Part shown: positions 52,167 to 61,620 of the stretch, one piece after another
Layout: each line of letters starts with the position of its first letter
Numbering within the stretch: the first letter of the stretch is position 1
NCBI GenBank assembly: GCA_963762735.1
Contig: CAVXMG010000024.1
Coordinates: forward strand, 97,769 to 161,768
Length of the DNA stretch: 64,000 nt
From: DASXKD01 sp963762735
Lineage (GTDB): Bacteria > Actinomycetota > Actinomycetes > Streptosporangiales > Streptosporangiaceae
Reading direction: 5' to 3'
The notes under the pieces: model-generated
The model's database searches: none
The model's input: the letters and a program-made list of their open reading frames with translations, nothing else
What the model was told of the DNA's origin: nothing
Made by a program: the position numbers and the translations under genes

Positions 52167-53807
52167 CTAGTGGGTTGGCGCGGGTGGCAGGTTATCCTCC
52201 GCGCTATGGGCGGCCTGCCGCTCGACCAGGTTCAGCATTTCTTCCCTGGACAGCTTGGTGGCCATCGCCCAGTAGTAGATGACCAGGCAGAACACGGCAA
52301 CGATGCCCATGTCCAGCCAGAACGGGATCCGGTTGGTGTTGTCCGGCCCGAACTGGCCCTGCCAGGAGATGATGCCCATGCCGATCAGGTAGACCGGCAG
52401 CCACTGGGCCGACTTCCAGTCCAGCGGCGGCCGCTCCTTGTCGAAAGCCATCGAGACGCCGATGAGGATGTAGCCGATCACCAGCACGATGCCGAGCTTC
52501 CAGATGACCTCGAAGCCGGACCAGTAGATGATCAGGCCGGTGATGACGAACGCGAGCGGCGACATGAAGACCGCGCCCGGCATCCGGTACGGCCGGTCCG
52601 CCTCGGGCACCTGCTGGCGGAACGCGCCGAGGGACAGCGGGGCCCCGGCGTACATGAGCACGCTGGCCGAGGTGACCAGGCCGACCAGGGCGCTCCAGCT
52701 CGGGAACGGCAGCAGGAACACCAGGCCGAAGATGAACGCGAAGATCAGGCTGACCCACGGCACGCCGTTCCGGTCGACCTTGGCGAAGACCTGCGGGAAG
52801 TAGCGGTTCCTGGCCAGGCCGTAGCTGACCCGTGAGGTCGAGGTCTGGTAGATCAGCCCGGTGCCGAACGGGGAGACGAACGCGTCGATCCGCAGGATGA
52901 CCGCCAGCCAGCCGAGGCCCGCCGCGGCCGAGAGGAACGCGATCGGCCCGGAGATGAGGCCGGTGTTGGTCTGCAGCGCGGCCCAGCCGTGGTTGAGGGT
53001 GCTGGGCTGCAGCGCACCGATGAACACGATCTGGAGCATGACGTAGATCACCGTGCAGAGCAGGATCGCGGTGATGATCGCCCGCGGCAGGTTCTTCGCC
53101 GGGTTCTTGATCTCACCGGCGAGCTGGTCGGCCTGCTCGAAGCCGAGGTAGGCGAACACGATGCCGGCGCCGGGGATCGCGGCGAACAGGGCCTTGGTGC
53201 CCAGCGGCAGGAACCCGCCGTGCGAGTTGAAGTTGCTGGGGTGCATGTGGAACAGCAGGACGATGATGGCAAGGATCGGGATGGCGACCTTCCACCAGGT
53301 GATGCCGCTGTTCACCTTGTTGAACAGGCGCATGGCGAGGAAGTTGATCGCGGTGAAGACCGCCATCAGCAGGATGCTCATCACGAAGCCGACGGTGGTG
53401 ACCTCGCCCGTGGCGTCGTTGAACAGGCCGTGCCAGTAATACGAGCCGTACTGCATCACCGCGAAGACCTCGATCGGCGCCACGGTGACCGCCTGGATCC
53501 AGGAGAAGAACCCGAACGATATGCCGGCGACGCTGCCGAACGCGAAGTGCGGGAACCGTGCCGTGCCGCCGGACACCGGATACATCCCGCCCAGTTCGGC
53601 GTGCACCAGGGCCAGGATGATGATGCAGACCCCGCCGATGATCCAGGCGAGGATGGCCGACGTCCCGGTGGAGTATGCCCCCTTCCAGGCGCCGAACAGC
53701 CAGCCGGAGCCGATGATCGAGGTTACCGACGCCCAGCAGGCGCCGATGAACCCCATCTCCCGCTTGAGGCCAACGTCGGCCGGCCTCGTGCTTGTCGCAA
53801 CAGCCAT
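52167..53807 (-). CDS. APC-family amino acid permease
   Basis: A 546-residue 12-helix permease. FIGACWASVTSIIGSGWLFG is the TM1 G-S/I-G motif region, then WIIGGVCIIILALVHAELG, IPGAGIVFAYLGFEQADQLAGEIKNPAKNLPRAI (TM6 and following loop of the APC superfamily) and VLVIGYILIGVSMAFDKERPP. Likely imports or exchanges amino acids or polyamines. Monocistronic with GGAAGAAGG before the ATG; convergent with sodX. Confidence 0.9.
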   Translation of the reverse strand: MAVATSTRPADVGLKREMGFIGACWASVTSIIGSGWLFGAWKGAYSTGTSAILAWIIGGVCIIILALVHAELGGMYPVSGGTARFPHFAFGSVAGISFGFFSWIQAVTVAPIEVFAVMQYGSYYWHGLFNDATGEVTTVGFVMSILLMAVFTAINFLAMRLFNKVNSGITWWKVAIPILAIIVLLFHMHPSNFNSHGGFLPLGTKALFAAIPGAGIVFAYLGFEQADQLAGEIKNPAKNLPRAIITAILLCTVIYVMLQIVFIGALQPSTLNHGWAALQTNTGLISGPIAFLSAAAGLGWLAVILRIDAFVSPFGTGLIYQTSTSRVSYGLARNRYFPQVFAKVDRNGVPWVSLIFAFIFGLVFLLPFPSWSALVGLVTSASVLMYAGAPLSLGAFRQQVPEADRPYRMPGAVFMSPLAFVITGLIIYWSGFEVIWKLGIVLVIGYILIGVSMAFDKERPPLDWKSAQWLPVYLIGMGIISWQGQFGPDNTNRIPFWLDMGIVAVFCLVIYYWAMATKLSREEMLNLVERQAAHSAEDNLPPAPTH

Positions 53808-53993
53808 GTTCGAACCTTCTTCCCGGGTCCGCTTTCCGGGGCGTTATGCCCGTGCGTGAGTAGGGCTCATGGTAATGATCGTCAAGGACCATGAGAAGCA
53901 GGCACATGGCTTCATTTCGATAACGCGGCCAGCCCGGGCAACCCGCCGACCTGCGGGCCGTCGTTTACGGCGCGACCGTTGCGCTGGCCGCCC
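53808..53993. other. Intergenic region upstream of the permease
   Basis: About 190 bases, containing the minus-strand promoter of the permease, with AT-richer sequence around 53865-53925. No gene or RNA recognised. Confidence 0.4.
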
Positions 53994-54560
53994 TCAACTC
54001 ACGGCGATGGACGGCGGCCCCTGGCCGCTGCCGTGCCCATGGACTCGCAAAGCCCGCACTTTTGCCTTGGGCTTGCAGCCGTCGGAGCAGTAGCGCTTTC
54101 CCGCGGAAGCACCGGTCCCGATAAATGCCCGCCCGCAGCCTTCCGCTTCGCAAATCCCGAACCGGTCTGTGCCGGACGCGGTCACCAGCCCGGTCAGCCC
54201 AGCAATGGCGCCCGCCGCATGCCGGTCGGCCGCCGACCCGCTCTCTACCAGGTGAATGTGCCACTGCTGGCTGTCGTGGCTGATGAGTTCCTGGTGTATC
54301 GGGTGCCGGGTGAGCAGCGCGTTGAGCCGTTCGGCGACCTGAGCCGCATCGCCACCGTCCGCTGCAGCGAAGATCAGCTGCAGTTCCTCGCGGAGCAGCC
54401 TCAGCGCCTCGAGGTCGGACACGGTCGCCCGGCCGGCCAGGTGCGGCCGGTCCGCCACGAGGGCCCGGTAGGACTCCACCGTCGCCAGCCCGTCGCCGCA
54501 ACCTTGATTGGCGCTGTTCACCAATCGCACGGCCAGGTCCGCGTAAGAGTTGAGATCCAC
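53994..54560 (-). CDS. CGNR zinc-finger (ABATE) domain regulator
   Basis: A 188-residue protein from GTG 54560. The ABATE-type N-terminal domain (YADLAVRLVNSAN; LREELQLIFAAADGG) is followed by the C-terminal zinc finger FGICEAEGCGRAFIG and RYCSDGCKPKAKV. In the canonical family the last motif contains C-G-N-R; here it is C-K-P-K. These are thought to be DNA-binding stress-linked regulators in actinobacteria. Divergent from the oxidoreductase at 54715, which is a plausible target by position only. Confidence 0.83.
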   Translation of the reverse strand: MDLNSYADLAVRLVNSANQGCGDGLATVESYRALVADRPHLAGRATVSDLEALRLLREELQLIFAAADGGDAAQVAERLNALLTRHPIHQELISHDSQQWHIHLVESGSAADRHAAGAIAGLTGLVTASGTDRFGICEAEGCGRAFIGTGASAGKRYCSDGCKPKAKVRALRVHGHGSGQGPPSIAVS

Positions 54561-54714
54561 TCCGGTCCTTTGGCTGCTGATCACACGCAGGGGGAGGCTG
54601 GCAAGGAGAAGGGCATGAAAATACTGCGGAGCACACTCCGGAGTTGAGTATGACACAGTCCGCTCGGGGTGGCCCATGGTTCGGCGGGAAGCCGCGACCG
54701 TTATCGTTTCGGGC

Positions 54715-55682
54715 ATGTTTGCCGTCACCGCTGCCCAGGCCAGCCCCGAGGATCCGCTGGCCGCCCTGCACCTCGGCGATCATCCGGACCCGTCTCCGCC
54801 GGACGGATGGGTGACCGTCACCGTCAAGGCCGCGTCGCTGAACCACCATGACGTGTGGACCCTGCGCGGGGTCGGCATCTCCCCCGACCGGCTGCCGATC
54901 GTCCTCGGCTGCGACGCGGCCGGGGTCGACGAGGACGGCAACGAGGTCATCGTGCACGCGGTGGTCGGGGAGGGCGCCGGCCATGGCGGCGACGAGACCC
55001 TCGACCCGAGCAGGTCCCTGTTGTCGGAGCGCTACGACGGCACGTTCGCCGAGAAGGTCGCCGTGCCCCGGGGCAACCTGGTGCCCAAGCGGCCGGCCTC
55101 TCCTTCGAGGATGCCGCCTGCCTGCCCACGGCCTACCTGACCGCCTACCGGATGTTGTTCGCCAAGTCCGGCCTGGAGCCGGGTGCCACGGTGCTGGTGC
55201 AGGGGGCAGGCGGCGGCGTGGCCACGGCCTTGATCCTGCTGGGCCGGGCCGGCGGATACCGGGTGTGGGTGACCAGCCGGAGCGAGGAGAAGCGCGCCCG
55301 GGCCCTGGAACTTGGCGCCGACCAGGTGTTCGCCTCCGGCAGCAGGCTGCCGGAGCGGGTCGATGCCGTCATGGAGACCGTCGGGCAGGCGACGTGGGCG
55401 CACTCGCTGCGGGCCCTGCGTCCTGGCGGCAGGATCGTCATCGCCGGGGCCACCAGCGGTGCCGCGCCGCCCGCCGAGCTGAACCGGATCTTCTTCCTCC
55501 AGTTGTCGGTGGTCGGGTCCACCATGGGCAGCCGTGATCAGCTGGCCCGGCTGGCGACATACCTTGAGCAGACCGGGGTCCGGCCGCTGATCGATCGCAC
55601 CCTGCCGCTGACCGATGCCCGCGCCGGGTTCGCCGCAATGATCTCCGGCGACCTCTTCGGCAAGGTCGTCTTCACCCGCTGA
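54715..55682 (+). CDS. Zinc-binding/quinone-type alcohol dehydrogenase, frameshifted
   Basis: About 322 residues of the MDR superfamily after restoring one missing base near 55090 (cccaagcggccgg; expected cccaagccggccgg). N-terminal GroES-like domain: VKAASLNHHDVWTLRGVGI, VLGCDAAGV. Cofactor domain: VLVQGAGGGVATALILLGRAGG, LELGADQVF, SLRALRPGGRIVIAGATSG. No structural zinc cysteines are evident, so the quinone-oxidoreductase subgroup is likely. Oxidises or reduces unknown NAD(P)-linked substrates. Divergent from the CGNR gene. Confidence 0.88.
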
Positions 55683-55898
55683 CCAGCCCACCGCAAGCCA
55701 GCCCGGGCCCCCGCCGCCCGCCCTCAGCGGTATCCCCATGATCATGTCTGGTTCCGCGCCTGCTGCTGTCGTGATCATGAGATTGGTGGTGCTGGAGGCA
55801 CACTGAAGTCATGATCACCACGACGTCACAGGGCTGTGGGCGGCCGTAGGCGCGGGCGGCGGGCGGGCATGGGCGCGGGGTCAGCCCGATCAGACCCA
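55683..55898. other. Intergenic region with repeated TGATCATG words
   Basis: Between convergent oxidoreductase and padR genes. Contains three TGATCA-centred words (ccatgatcatg, gtgatcatgag, gtcatgatcac) within 90 bases. A similar ATGATCATGGGG occurs at 14331-14342. No gene recognised. Confidence 0.45.
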
Positions 55899-57038
55899 TT
55901 AGTCGGCCGGCGGGGCGCTGTCTTCCGGATCGCCGGGCGGGGTCTTGCCCTTGAACACCTCGGCCTTGATCCGGTCGATCGTCTCATCCAGGATTCCCCG
56001 CAGGTCGCGTAGTGCGTCCTCGCTGACCGCCTGGGCATGCCAGGCCGCGGAGCGCAGTTCCCGGCTGAACTGCTTGGCCAGCCGTTCCAGGTCACGGTAG
56101 GCCTCCGGGTCGGCCCAGTCGTGCTGCCCGGCCGCGCCTGGCCAGCCGCCCCAGCCGGTCCAGCCGGCCCACTCGCCCCACTCTCGCTCGCCCCGGCGGC
56201 GGCCGGACCGGTCGTGGGCTTCCTCGTGCCAGTCCCTGCCCGGGCGGTCCCGGTCGTGCGGGGCGCCGGAGCCGGCGGGCTCCTCCTCGCGCGGCGCGTC
56301 CTCCGTGGCCGGCTGCTCCGCTTCCGCGCCGCGTTGCGCCTCTTCCACGGCGCGTTGCACCTCTTCTTTGGCGCGTTGCGCGTCTTCCGCGGCCTGCTCC
56401 GCCTCCGCCCTGGCCCACGCGGCGGAGTCCATGGCCCGATCCGCATCCTGCGGCGCCCGCTCCGCGTCCTTCTTGGCCCGCGCTGCCTGCTCTTTGGCCG
56501 TGACTTCCCACGCCTTGGCTGTGGCTTCCCGCGTCTTGGCTGTGGCTTCCCGCGCCCGCGTCGCCTCGGCCCGGGCCCGCGCCTCGTCGGTCCTGGCGTG
56601 CCGGTCATCCCCGCCGGGGTCGGCGCCGCCCGGCGCCTGGTGCGCCTTGGCGTGGAACTCCCGCGTCGCCCAGGACAGTTCCTCGCGCAGCGTCCGCACC
56701 GTGTCCCTGACGTCCTCGGTGACCTCGCGGGCGATGTCGCGGACGGAGGCCGTGATCTCTTCTTCAAGCTCGGCGAGGTCGTCGAGGCGGGTCCGCAGTT
56801 CCTCACGGCCCTTGTCGGTGATGCGGTAGACCTTCCTGCCGTCGGCCTCGTCGTGGGTTACCAGGCCTTCTTCCTCCAGCCTGGCCAGTCGCGGGTAGAT
56901 CGTCCCTGGCGAGGGCGCGTAGATGCCCATGAAGCGATCTTGAAGGAGCCTGATGACCTCATAGCCGTGCCGCGGTGCCTCGTCCAGCAACTTGAGCAGG
57001 TAGAGGCGCAGCCTGCCGTGGCGGAACACTGGGCTCAT
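55899..57038 (-). CDS. PadR-family transcriptional regulator with a long charged helical C-terminus
   Basis: 379 residues. Residues 1-80 are the PadR winged helix (FRHGRLRLYLLKLLDEAPRH; IYAPSPGTIYPRLARLEEEG; VTHDEADGRKVYRITDKGRE). Residues 95-215 are an uninterrupted Ala/Glu/Arg/Lys-rich stretch likely to be a long coiled coil (TAKTREATAKAWEVTAKEQ; AQRAKEEVQRAVEEAQRGAE), then a Gly/Trp-rich segment (GEWAGWTGWGGWPG) and a terminal helix pair. Typical PadR proteins are about 110-200 residues, so this one is long. RBS GAGGGGA precedes the ATG. The palindrome at 57169-57186 probably mediates autoregulation. Effector unknown. Confidence 0.88.
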   Translation of the reverse strand: MSPVFRHGRLRLYLLKLLDEAPRHGYEVIRLLQDRFMGIYAPSPGTIYPRLARLEEEGLVTHDEADGRKVYRITDKGREELRTRLDDLAELEEEITASVRDIAREVTEDVRDTVRTLREELSWATREFHAKAHQAPGGADPGGDDRHARTDEARARAEATRAREATAKTREATAKAWEVTAKEQAARAKKDAERAPQDADRAMDSAAWARAEAEQAAEDAQRAKEEVQRAVEEAQRGAEAEQPATEDAPREEEPAGSGAPHDRDRPGRDWHEEAHDRSGRRRGEREWGEWAGWTGWGGWPGAAGQHDWADPEAYRDLERLAKQFSRELRSAAWHAQAVSEDALRDLRGILDETIDRIKAEVFKGKTPPGDPEDSAPPAD

Positions 57039-57104
57039 GGCCGTCCCCTCTCCGCGCCGTCGGCGGTGCGGTCACGCGGTTAGCTGCGCGATCTCACGCC
57101 CGGT

Positions 57105-57132
57105 CAGAGCGCTCGGACCAGAGCGCTCGGTC
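57105..57132. repeat. Two tandem copies of CAGAGCGCTCGG(A/T)C upstream of padR
   Basis: Two adjacent 14-base copies, each containing the palindrome GAGCGCTC, within the padR leader. A dimer or tetramer protein-binding role is possible. Confidence 0.5.
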
Positions 57133-57168
57133 CGAAGTGCTTTTGCGTTCAAGGAACGCTGTCGCTAA

Positions 57169-57186
57169 CACGATATATCTCGTGTC
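57169..57186. promoter_or_regulatory. Palindrome ACACGATATATCTCGTGT upstream of padR
   Basis: Eight of nine base pairs are symmetric in this 18-base element, 130 bases before the padR ATG. AT-centred dyads with a GATATATC-like core are typical of PadR operators, so autoregulation is likely. It may overlap the core promoter. Confidence 0.65.
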
Positions 57187-57274
57187 AGGAAAGTCAAGAT
57201 GCATCGCGAGTGAGCGGGTGACGGAGCGCGCACTCCTGGTGTGCCTACTATGCCCCGCCTGGGGCGGCCGCGGG

Positions 57275-57448
57275 TCAGTCTTCGTCGTCGAGCCGGGCGA
57301 GCCAGGTCGCGAGCCGGTCGACGGCGACCTCGAACTCGGGCGCGGTATCGACGAACTCCCTCAGCCGCTCGGCGAGCCAGCCCACGCTGATCTCCTCGCT
57401 GCCCCGCCGCTCGGCAAGCTCCTCGATGCCCCGGTCGGTGAAGTACAT
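57275..57448 (-). CDS. DUF6104 small protein
   Basis: 57 residues: MYFTDRGIEELAERRGSEE, then VGWLAERLREFVDTAPEFE and terminal RLATWLARLDDED. This matches the DUF6104 pattern of short acidic actinobacterial proteins. Its ATG lies 3 bases after the kgd stop, so it is the last gene of that transcript. Function unknown; recurrent adjacency to kgd suggests a link with the enzyme or its expression. Confidence 0.82.
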   Translation of the reverse strand: MYFTDRGIEELAERRGSEEISVGWLAERLREFVDTAPEFEVAVDRLATWLARLDDED

Positions 57449-57451
57449 GCG

Positions 57452-60400
57452 CTAGCCGCGGCCCAGCACGCGCTCGATAACCGCTTTGTGGTCGGCGGCG
57501 TGCGCGATTGACGAACCCAGCGCCGGCGCCGAACTGGCCGGTGGCGCGACCAGCCGTATCTTCCGCTCCAGCAGGTCGGGCAGCCACAGCGCCATGGTCG
57601 GCCAGGCACCCATGTTGGTCGGCTCCTCCTGCACCCAGGCGATCTCGGCCTCGGCGGGATAGCGGTCGAGTTCGGTGAGTATTTCCCCGAGGGGCAGCGG
57701 GTAGAGCCGCTCCACCCGGATCAGCGCGATGTCATCGCGGCCCTCGGCGTCCCGCTTGCTGGCGAGGTCGTAGTAGATCTTGCCGGCGCACAGCGCCACG
57801 GTGCGCACGCCCGCCGGGTCGGCCGGCCGGGGGTCGCGGATCACCGGCAGGAACGATCCCCGGGTGAACTCGGCCGCGGTGGACGTGGCCGACTTCAGCC
57901 GGAGCATCGACTTGGGGGTGAAGACGATCAGCGGCTTGCGGCGGCCGGACAGCGCCTGCCAGCGGAGCAGGTGGAAGTAGTTGGCCGGCGTGGTCGGCAT
58001 GGCCACCGTCATGTTGTCCTGCGCGCACAGGGTCAGGAACCGCTCCACCCGGGCCGAGGAGTGGTCCGGGCCTTGGCCCTCGTACCCGTGTGGCAGCAGC
58101 AGCACCACGCTGGAGCGCTGGCCCCACTTCTGCTCGCCGGAGGTGATGAACTCGTCAATGATCGTCTGTGCACCGTCAACGAAGTCACCGAACTGCGCCT
58201 CCCAGCAGACCAGGGCCCCTGGGCGGGCCACCGAGTACCCGTATTCGAAGCCCACCGCCGCGAACTCCGACAGCAGCGAGTCGTAGGCGTGGAACTTCGC
58301 GCTGGCCGAGTTGAACCGGCGAAGCGGGGTGTACTCCTCCGCGGTGTGCCGGTCCACAAGGACGGCGTGCCGCTGGCCGAACGTGCCGCGGCGGGTGTCC
58401 TGGCCGACAAGCCGCACCGTGTGGCCGTCCATCAGCACCGTGCCGAAGGCCAGCAGTTCACCGGTGGCCCAGTCGATCGCATCGTCGGCCACCATCGCGG
58501 CGCGGCGCTGCAACAGCGGCAGCAGCCGCGGATGGATGGTGAACCCCTCGGGGAGGCTGAGCTGGCTGTCGATGATCTGCTTGATCGCCTCGTCCGTGGT
58601 CGACGTGGGCACGGCAGCGTGGTCGATCGCCTCCGGCTGGGCGGGGGCTGGCCGGATGACCGCGCCCTGAACGGCGAGCTGGTTGGCTGCTTCCCTGGTC
58701 TCGGTGAAGGCGCGCTCCAGTTGCTGCTGGTAGTGACGCAGCGCCTGCTCGGCCTCTTCCATGGTGATGTCGCCGCGGCCGATGAGGGCCTCGGTGTAGA
58801 GCTTGCGCGTGGACCGCTTGGCGTCGATGAGGTCATACATCAGCGGCTGGGTGAAGGACGGGTTGTCGGCCTCGTTGTGGCCGCGGCGCCGGTAGCAGAT
58901 CATGTCGATGACGACGTCCTTGCCGAACGCCTGGCGGTAGGCGAAGGCCAGCCTGCCCACCCGGACGACCGCCTCGGGGTCGTCGCCGTTGACGTGGAAG
59001 ATCGGCGCCTGAATCATCCGCGCGACGTCCGTGCTGTACACGCTGGACCGCGAATACTGCGGCGGGGTGGTGAACCCGACCTGGTTGTTGACCACGATGT
59101 GCACGGTCCCGCCGGTGCGGTACCCGCGGAGCTGGGACAGGTTCAAGGTCTCGGCCACGACGCCCTGGCCCGCGAACGCAGCGTCACCGTGGACAAGCAG
59201 CGCGAGCACCGTGAACCCGGGCTCGCCCATGTCGAGCACGTCCTGCTTGGCCCGGACGACTCCCTCGGCGACCGGGTCGACCGCTTCCAGGTGACTGGGG
59301 TTGGCGACCAGCGAGGTGGCGATGGACGAGCCGTCGGTGGCGTTGAACACGCCATCGGCACCGAGGTGGTACTTGACGTCGCCGGACCCGTGGGTCGTCC
59401 GCGGGTCCAGGTTGCCCTCGAACTCGCCGAAGATCTGCGCGTAGGACTTGCCCACGATGTTCGCGAGCACGTTCAGCCTGCCGCGATGCGCCATCCCGAT
59501 CACGGCCTCATCCAGCGAGGCGCGGGCGGCCTCGGTGAGTACCTCGTCGAGCAGCGGGATCAGGGACTCGGCGCCCTCAAGCGAGAACCGGCGCTGGCCG
59601 ACGAACTTGGTCTGCAGGAACATCTCGAAGGCCTCGGCCACGTTCAGCCGGGACAGGATGTGCTGCTGCTCGTCGTGGCTGGGCCGGCCGTGCGGGCGCT
59701 CGATCCGGTCCTGCAGCCAGGCGCGCTCCTCCGGGTTCTGGATGTGCATGTACTCCACGCCGACCGTCCGGCAGTAGGAGTCGCGCAGCACGCCGAGGAT
59801 CTCGCGCAGCTTCATCAGCGGCTTGCCCCCGAAGCCCCCAGTGGGGAACTCCCGTTCCAGGTCCCACAGGGTCAGGCCGTGCTCGTTGATGTCCAGGTCG
59901 GGGTGCTTGCGCTGCTTGTACTCCAGCGGGTCGGTGTCCGCCATGAGGTGGCCGCGGACCCGGTAGGCGTGGATGAGTTCGAGCACCCGGGCCGGCTTGG
60001 TCACGTCCTGCTCGTGCAGGGCGGCGATGTCGCGCACCCAGCGCACCGGCTCGTAGGGGATGTGCAGCGCCTTGAAGACGACGTCGTAGAAGCCGTCCTC
60101 GCCGAGCAGAAGTTGCTGCATCCGGCGCAGGAACTCGCCGGACTGGGCGCCCTGAATGATCCGGTGATCGTAGGTGGAGGTCAGCGTCACGGTTTTGCTG
60201 ACCGCCAGGCGGGCCAGGGTCTCCTGGGACGCGCCGAGGTACTCGGCCGGGTACTCCATCGCCCCCACGCCGACGATGCAGCCCTGCCCGGCCATCAGCC
60301 TGGGCACGGAATGCTCGGTGCCGATGGTCCCCGGGTTGGTCAGCGTGATCGTGGTGCCCGCGTAGTCGTCAATGGTCAGCTTGCCGGTCCTGGCCCGGCG

Positions 60401-61315
60401 GACGATGTCCTCGTAAGCCATCCAGAACTGGCGGAAGTCCATGTCCTCCGCCGCCTTGATGCTGGGCACGAGCAACTGCCGGGACCCGTCGCGTCCCGCC
60501 ACGTCGATGGCCAGGCCCAGGTTGACGTGTTCCGGCGTGACCACGCCCGGCTTTCCTTCGACCGTGGTGAAGGAACGGTTCATCTCCGGCATCGTGCGCA
60601 GCGCCTGCACCACGGCGAAGCCGATGAGGTGGGTGAACGAGACCTTCCCGCCCCGGCCGCGGGCCAGGTGGTTGTTGATCACGATCCGGTTGTCGGCCAG
60701 CAGCTTGGCCGGGATGGCTCGGACGCTGGTCGCCGTGGGCACGGCGAGGCTGGCCGCCATGTTGTCGGCCGTGCGCGCGGCGGCGCCGCGCAGCCTCGCC
60801 ACGGTGCTGTCGTGCGCCGGAGCCGCGCTGACCGGCTCCGCGGCCGGCTTGCCGTCCGGCGCGGGCTGGGGCGGGCGGGCAGGCGCGGCGGCGGTATCTG
60901 CCCGCGCGGCCGGCGGCGCAGGTGCGCGGGCCGGGGCCTGTGCCGGTGCGGCGTTCCCCGGTGCGGCGTTCCCCGGTGCGGCGTTCCCTGGTGCAGCGCT
61001 CGCCGGTGCCGCTGGCATCGTCGTGGCCGGTGCCGGTGCGGCTGGTGCAGGCGCTGGCCCAGCGGCCCGCGGCGAGGCGGCCGACTGCGGCGGGCTCCCC
61101 GGGGGAGGCCGGTAGTCAGCGAAGAAATTCCACCACTCCATGGCCACCGACGAGGGATCGGCCAGGTAGCGCTGGTACAACTCATCGACGAGCCATTCGT
61201 TCGGCCCGAAATCCGTGCCGGTGTTGCCGGCCTGAGATTCCGGACCTGAATGCTCGGTCGTGTGCTCGGTAAGATCCGCGGACGCCCGCGGCGACTCCGA
61301 AGGCACGGCGGACAT
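57452..61315 (-). CDS. kgd: Multifunctional 2-oxoglutarate decarboxylase/dehydrogenase (Kgd/OdhA type)
   Basis: About 1287 residues from ATG 61315 (AGAGGG upstream). Residues about 25-75 carry the N-terminal FGPNEWLVDELYQRYLADPSS segment. A long Pro/Ala-rich linker follows. The E2-like acyltransferase domain (about 175-400) has INNHLARGRGGKVSFTHLIG and YDHRIIQGAQSGEFLRRM. The E1 domain (about 450-1280) has MAHRGRLNVLANIVGK, GDAAFAGQGVVAETLNLSQL (ThDP) and HGYEGQGPDHSSARVERFL. It feeds succinyl units or semialdehyde in the TCA cycle. Actinobacterial versions are inhibited by the FHA protein GarA/OdhI, not in this window. Complete, no frame break. Confidence 0.96.
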   Translation of the reverse strand: MSAVPSESPRASADLTEHTTEHSGPESQAGNTGTDFGPNEWLVDELYQRYLADPSSVAMEWWNFFADYRPPPGSPPQSAASPRAAGPAPAPAAPAPATTMPAAPASAAPGNAAPGNAAPGNAAPAQAPARAPAPPAARADTAAAPARPPQPAPDGKPAAEPVSAAPAHDSTVARLRGAAARTADNMAASLAVPTATSVRAIPAKLLADNRIVINNHLARGRGGKVSFTHLIGFAVVQALRTMPEMNRSFTTVEGKPGVVTPEHVNLGLAIDVAGRDGSRQLLVPSIKAAEDMDFRQFWMAYEDIVRRARTGKLTIDDYAGTTITLTNPGTIGTEHSVPRLMAGQGCIVGVGAMEYPAEYLGASQETLARLAVSKTVTLTSTYDHRIIQGAQSGEFLRRMQQLLLGEDGFYDVVFKALHIPYEPVRWVRDIAALHEQDVTKPARVLELIHAYRVRGHLMADTDPLEYKQRKHPDLDINEHGLTLWDLEREFPTGGFGGKPLMKLREILGVLRDSYCRTVGVEYMHIQNPEERAWLQDRIERPHGRPSHDEQQHILSRLNVAEAFEMFLQTKFVGQRRFSLEGAESLIPLLDEVLTEAARASLDEAVIGMAHRGRLNVLANIVGKSYAQIFGEFEGNLDPRTTHGSGDVKYHLGADGVFNATDGSSIATSLVANPSHLEAVDPVAEGVVRAKQDVLDMGEPGFTVLALLVHGDAAFAGQGVVAETLNLSQLRGYRTGGTVHIVVNNQVGFTTPPQYSRSSVYSTDVARMIQAPIFHVNGDDPEAVVRVGRLAFAYRQAFGKDVVIDMICYRRRGHNEADNPSFTQPLMYDLIDAKRSTRKLYTEALIGRGDITMEEAEQALRHYQQQLERAFTETREAANQLAVQGAVIRPAPAQPEAIDHAAVPTSTTDEAIKQIIDSQLSLPEGFTIHPRLLPLLQRRAAMVADDAIDWATGELLAFGTVLMDGHTVRLVGQDTRRGTFGQRHAVLVDRHTAEEYTPLRRFNSASAKFHAYDSLLSEFAAVGFEYGYSVARPGALVCWEAQFGDFVDGAQTIIDEFITSGEQKWGQRSSVVLLLPHGYEGQGPDHSSARVERFLTLCAQDNMTVAMPTTPANYFHLLRWQALSGRRKPLIVFTPKSMLRLKSATSTAAEFTRGSFLPVIRDPRPADPAGVRTVALCAGKIYYDLASKRDAEGRDDIALIRVERLYPLPLGEILTELDRYPAEAEIAWVQEEPTNMGAWPTMALWLPDLLERKIRLVAPPASSAPALGSSIAHAADHKAVIERVLGRG

Positions 61316-61620
61316 CGCCCTCTTCCGACGTGTGACTGGTGGTGTAGCGGCCCCCATCAGGGCGTGTCCTAGGCTACCGGGCGCAGCGGCGTCTCCGGCC
61401 CGGGTGAGATCCACTTCACGCCGACCCTGGCCGGAACCGGTGGCCTACGGTCCTCAGGCGGCCCGGGAACTGGTATCGGCGGCCGGGCGGGCGGGGGGAA
61501 GTTCTGCAGCCGGGGCGAACAAACCCATACCCAGGGGGCCGCTTTCCTCCCCTGCACCAGTTGGGGCACTCCTGACAAGGCATGTTCCGTGCTTACATGG
61601 ATTCACGGAGGTGCCGCCAA

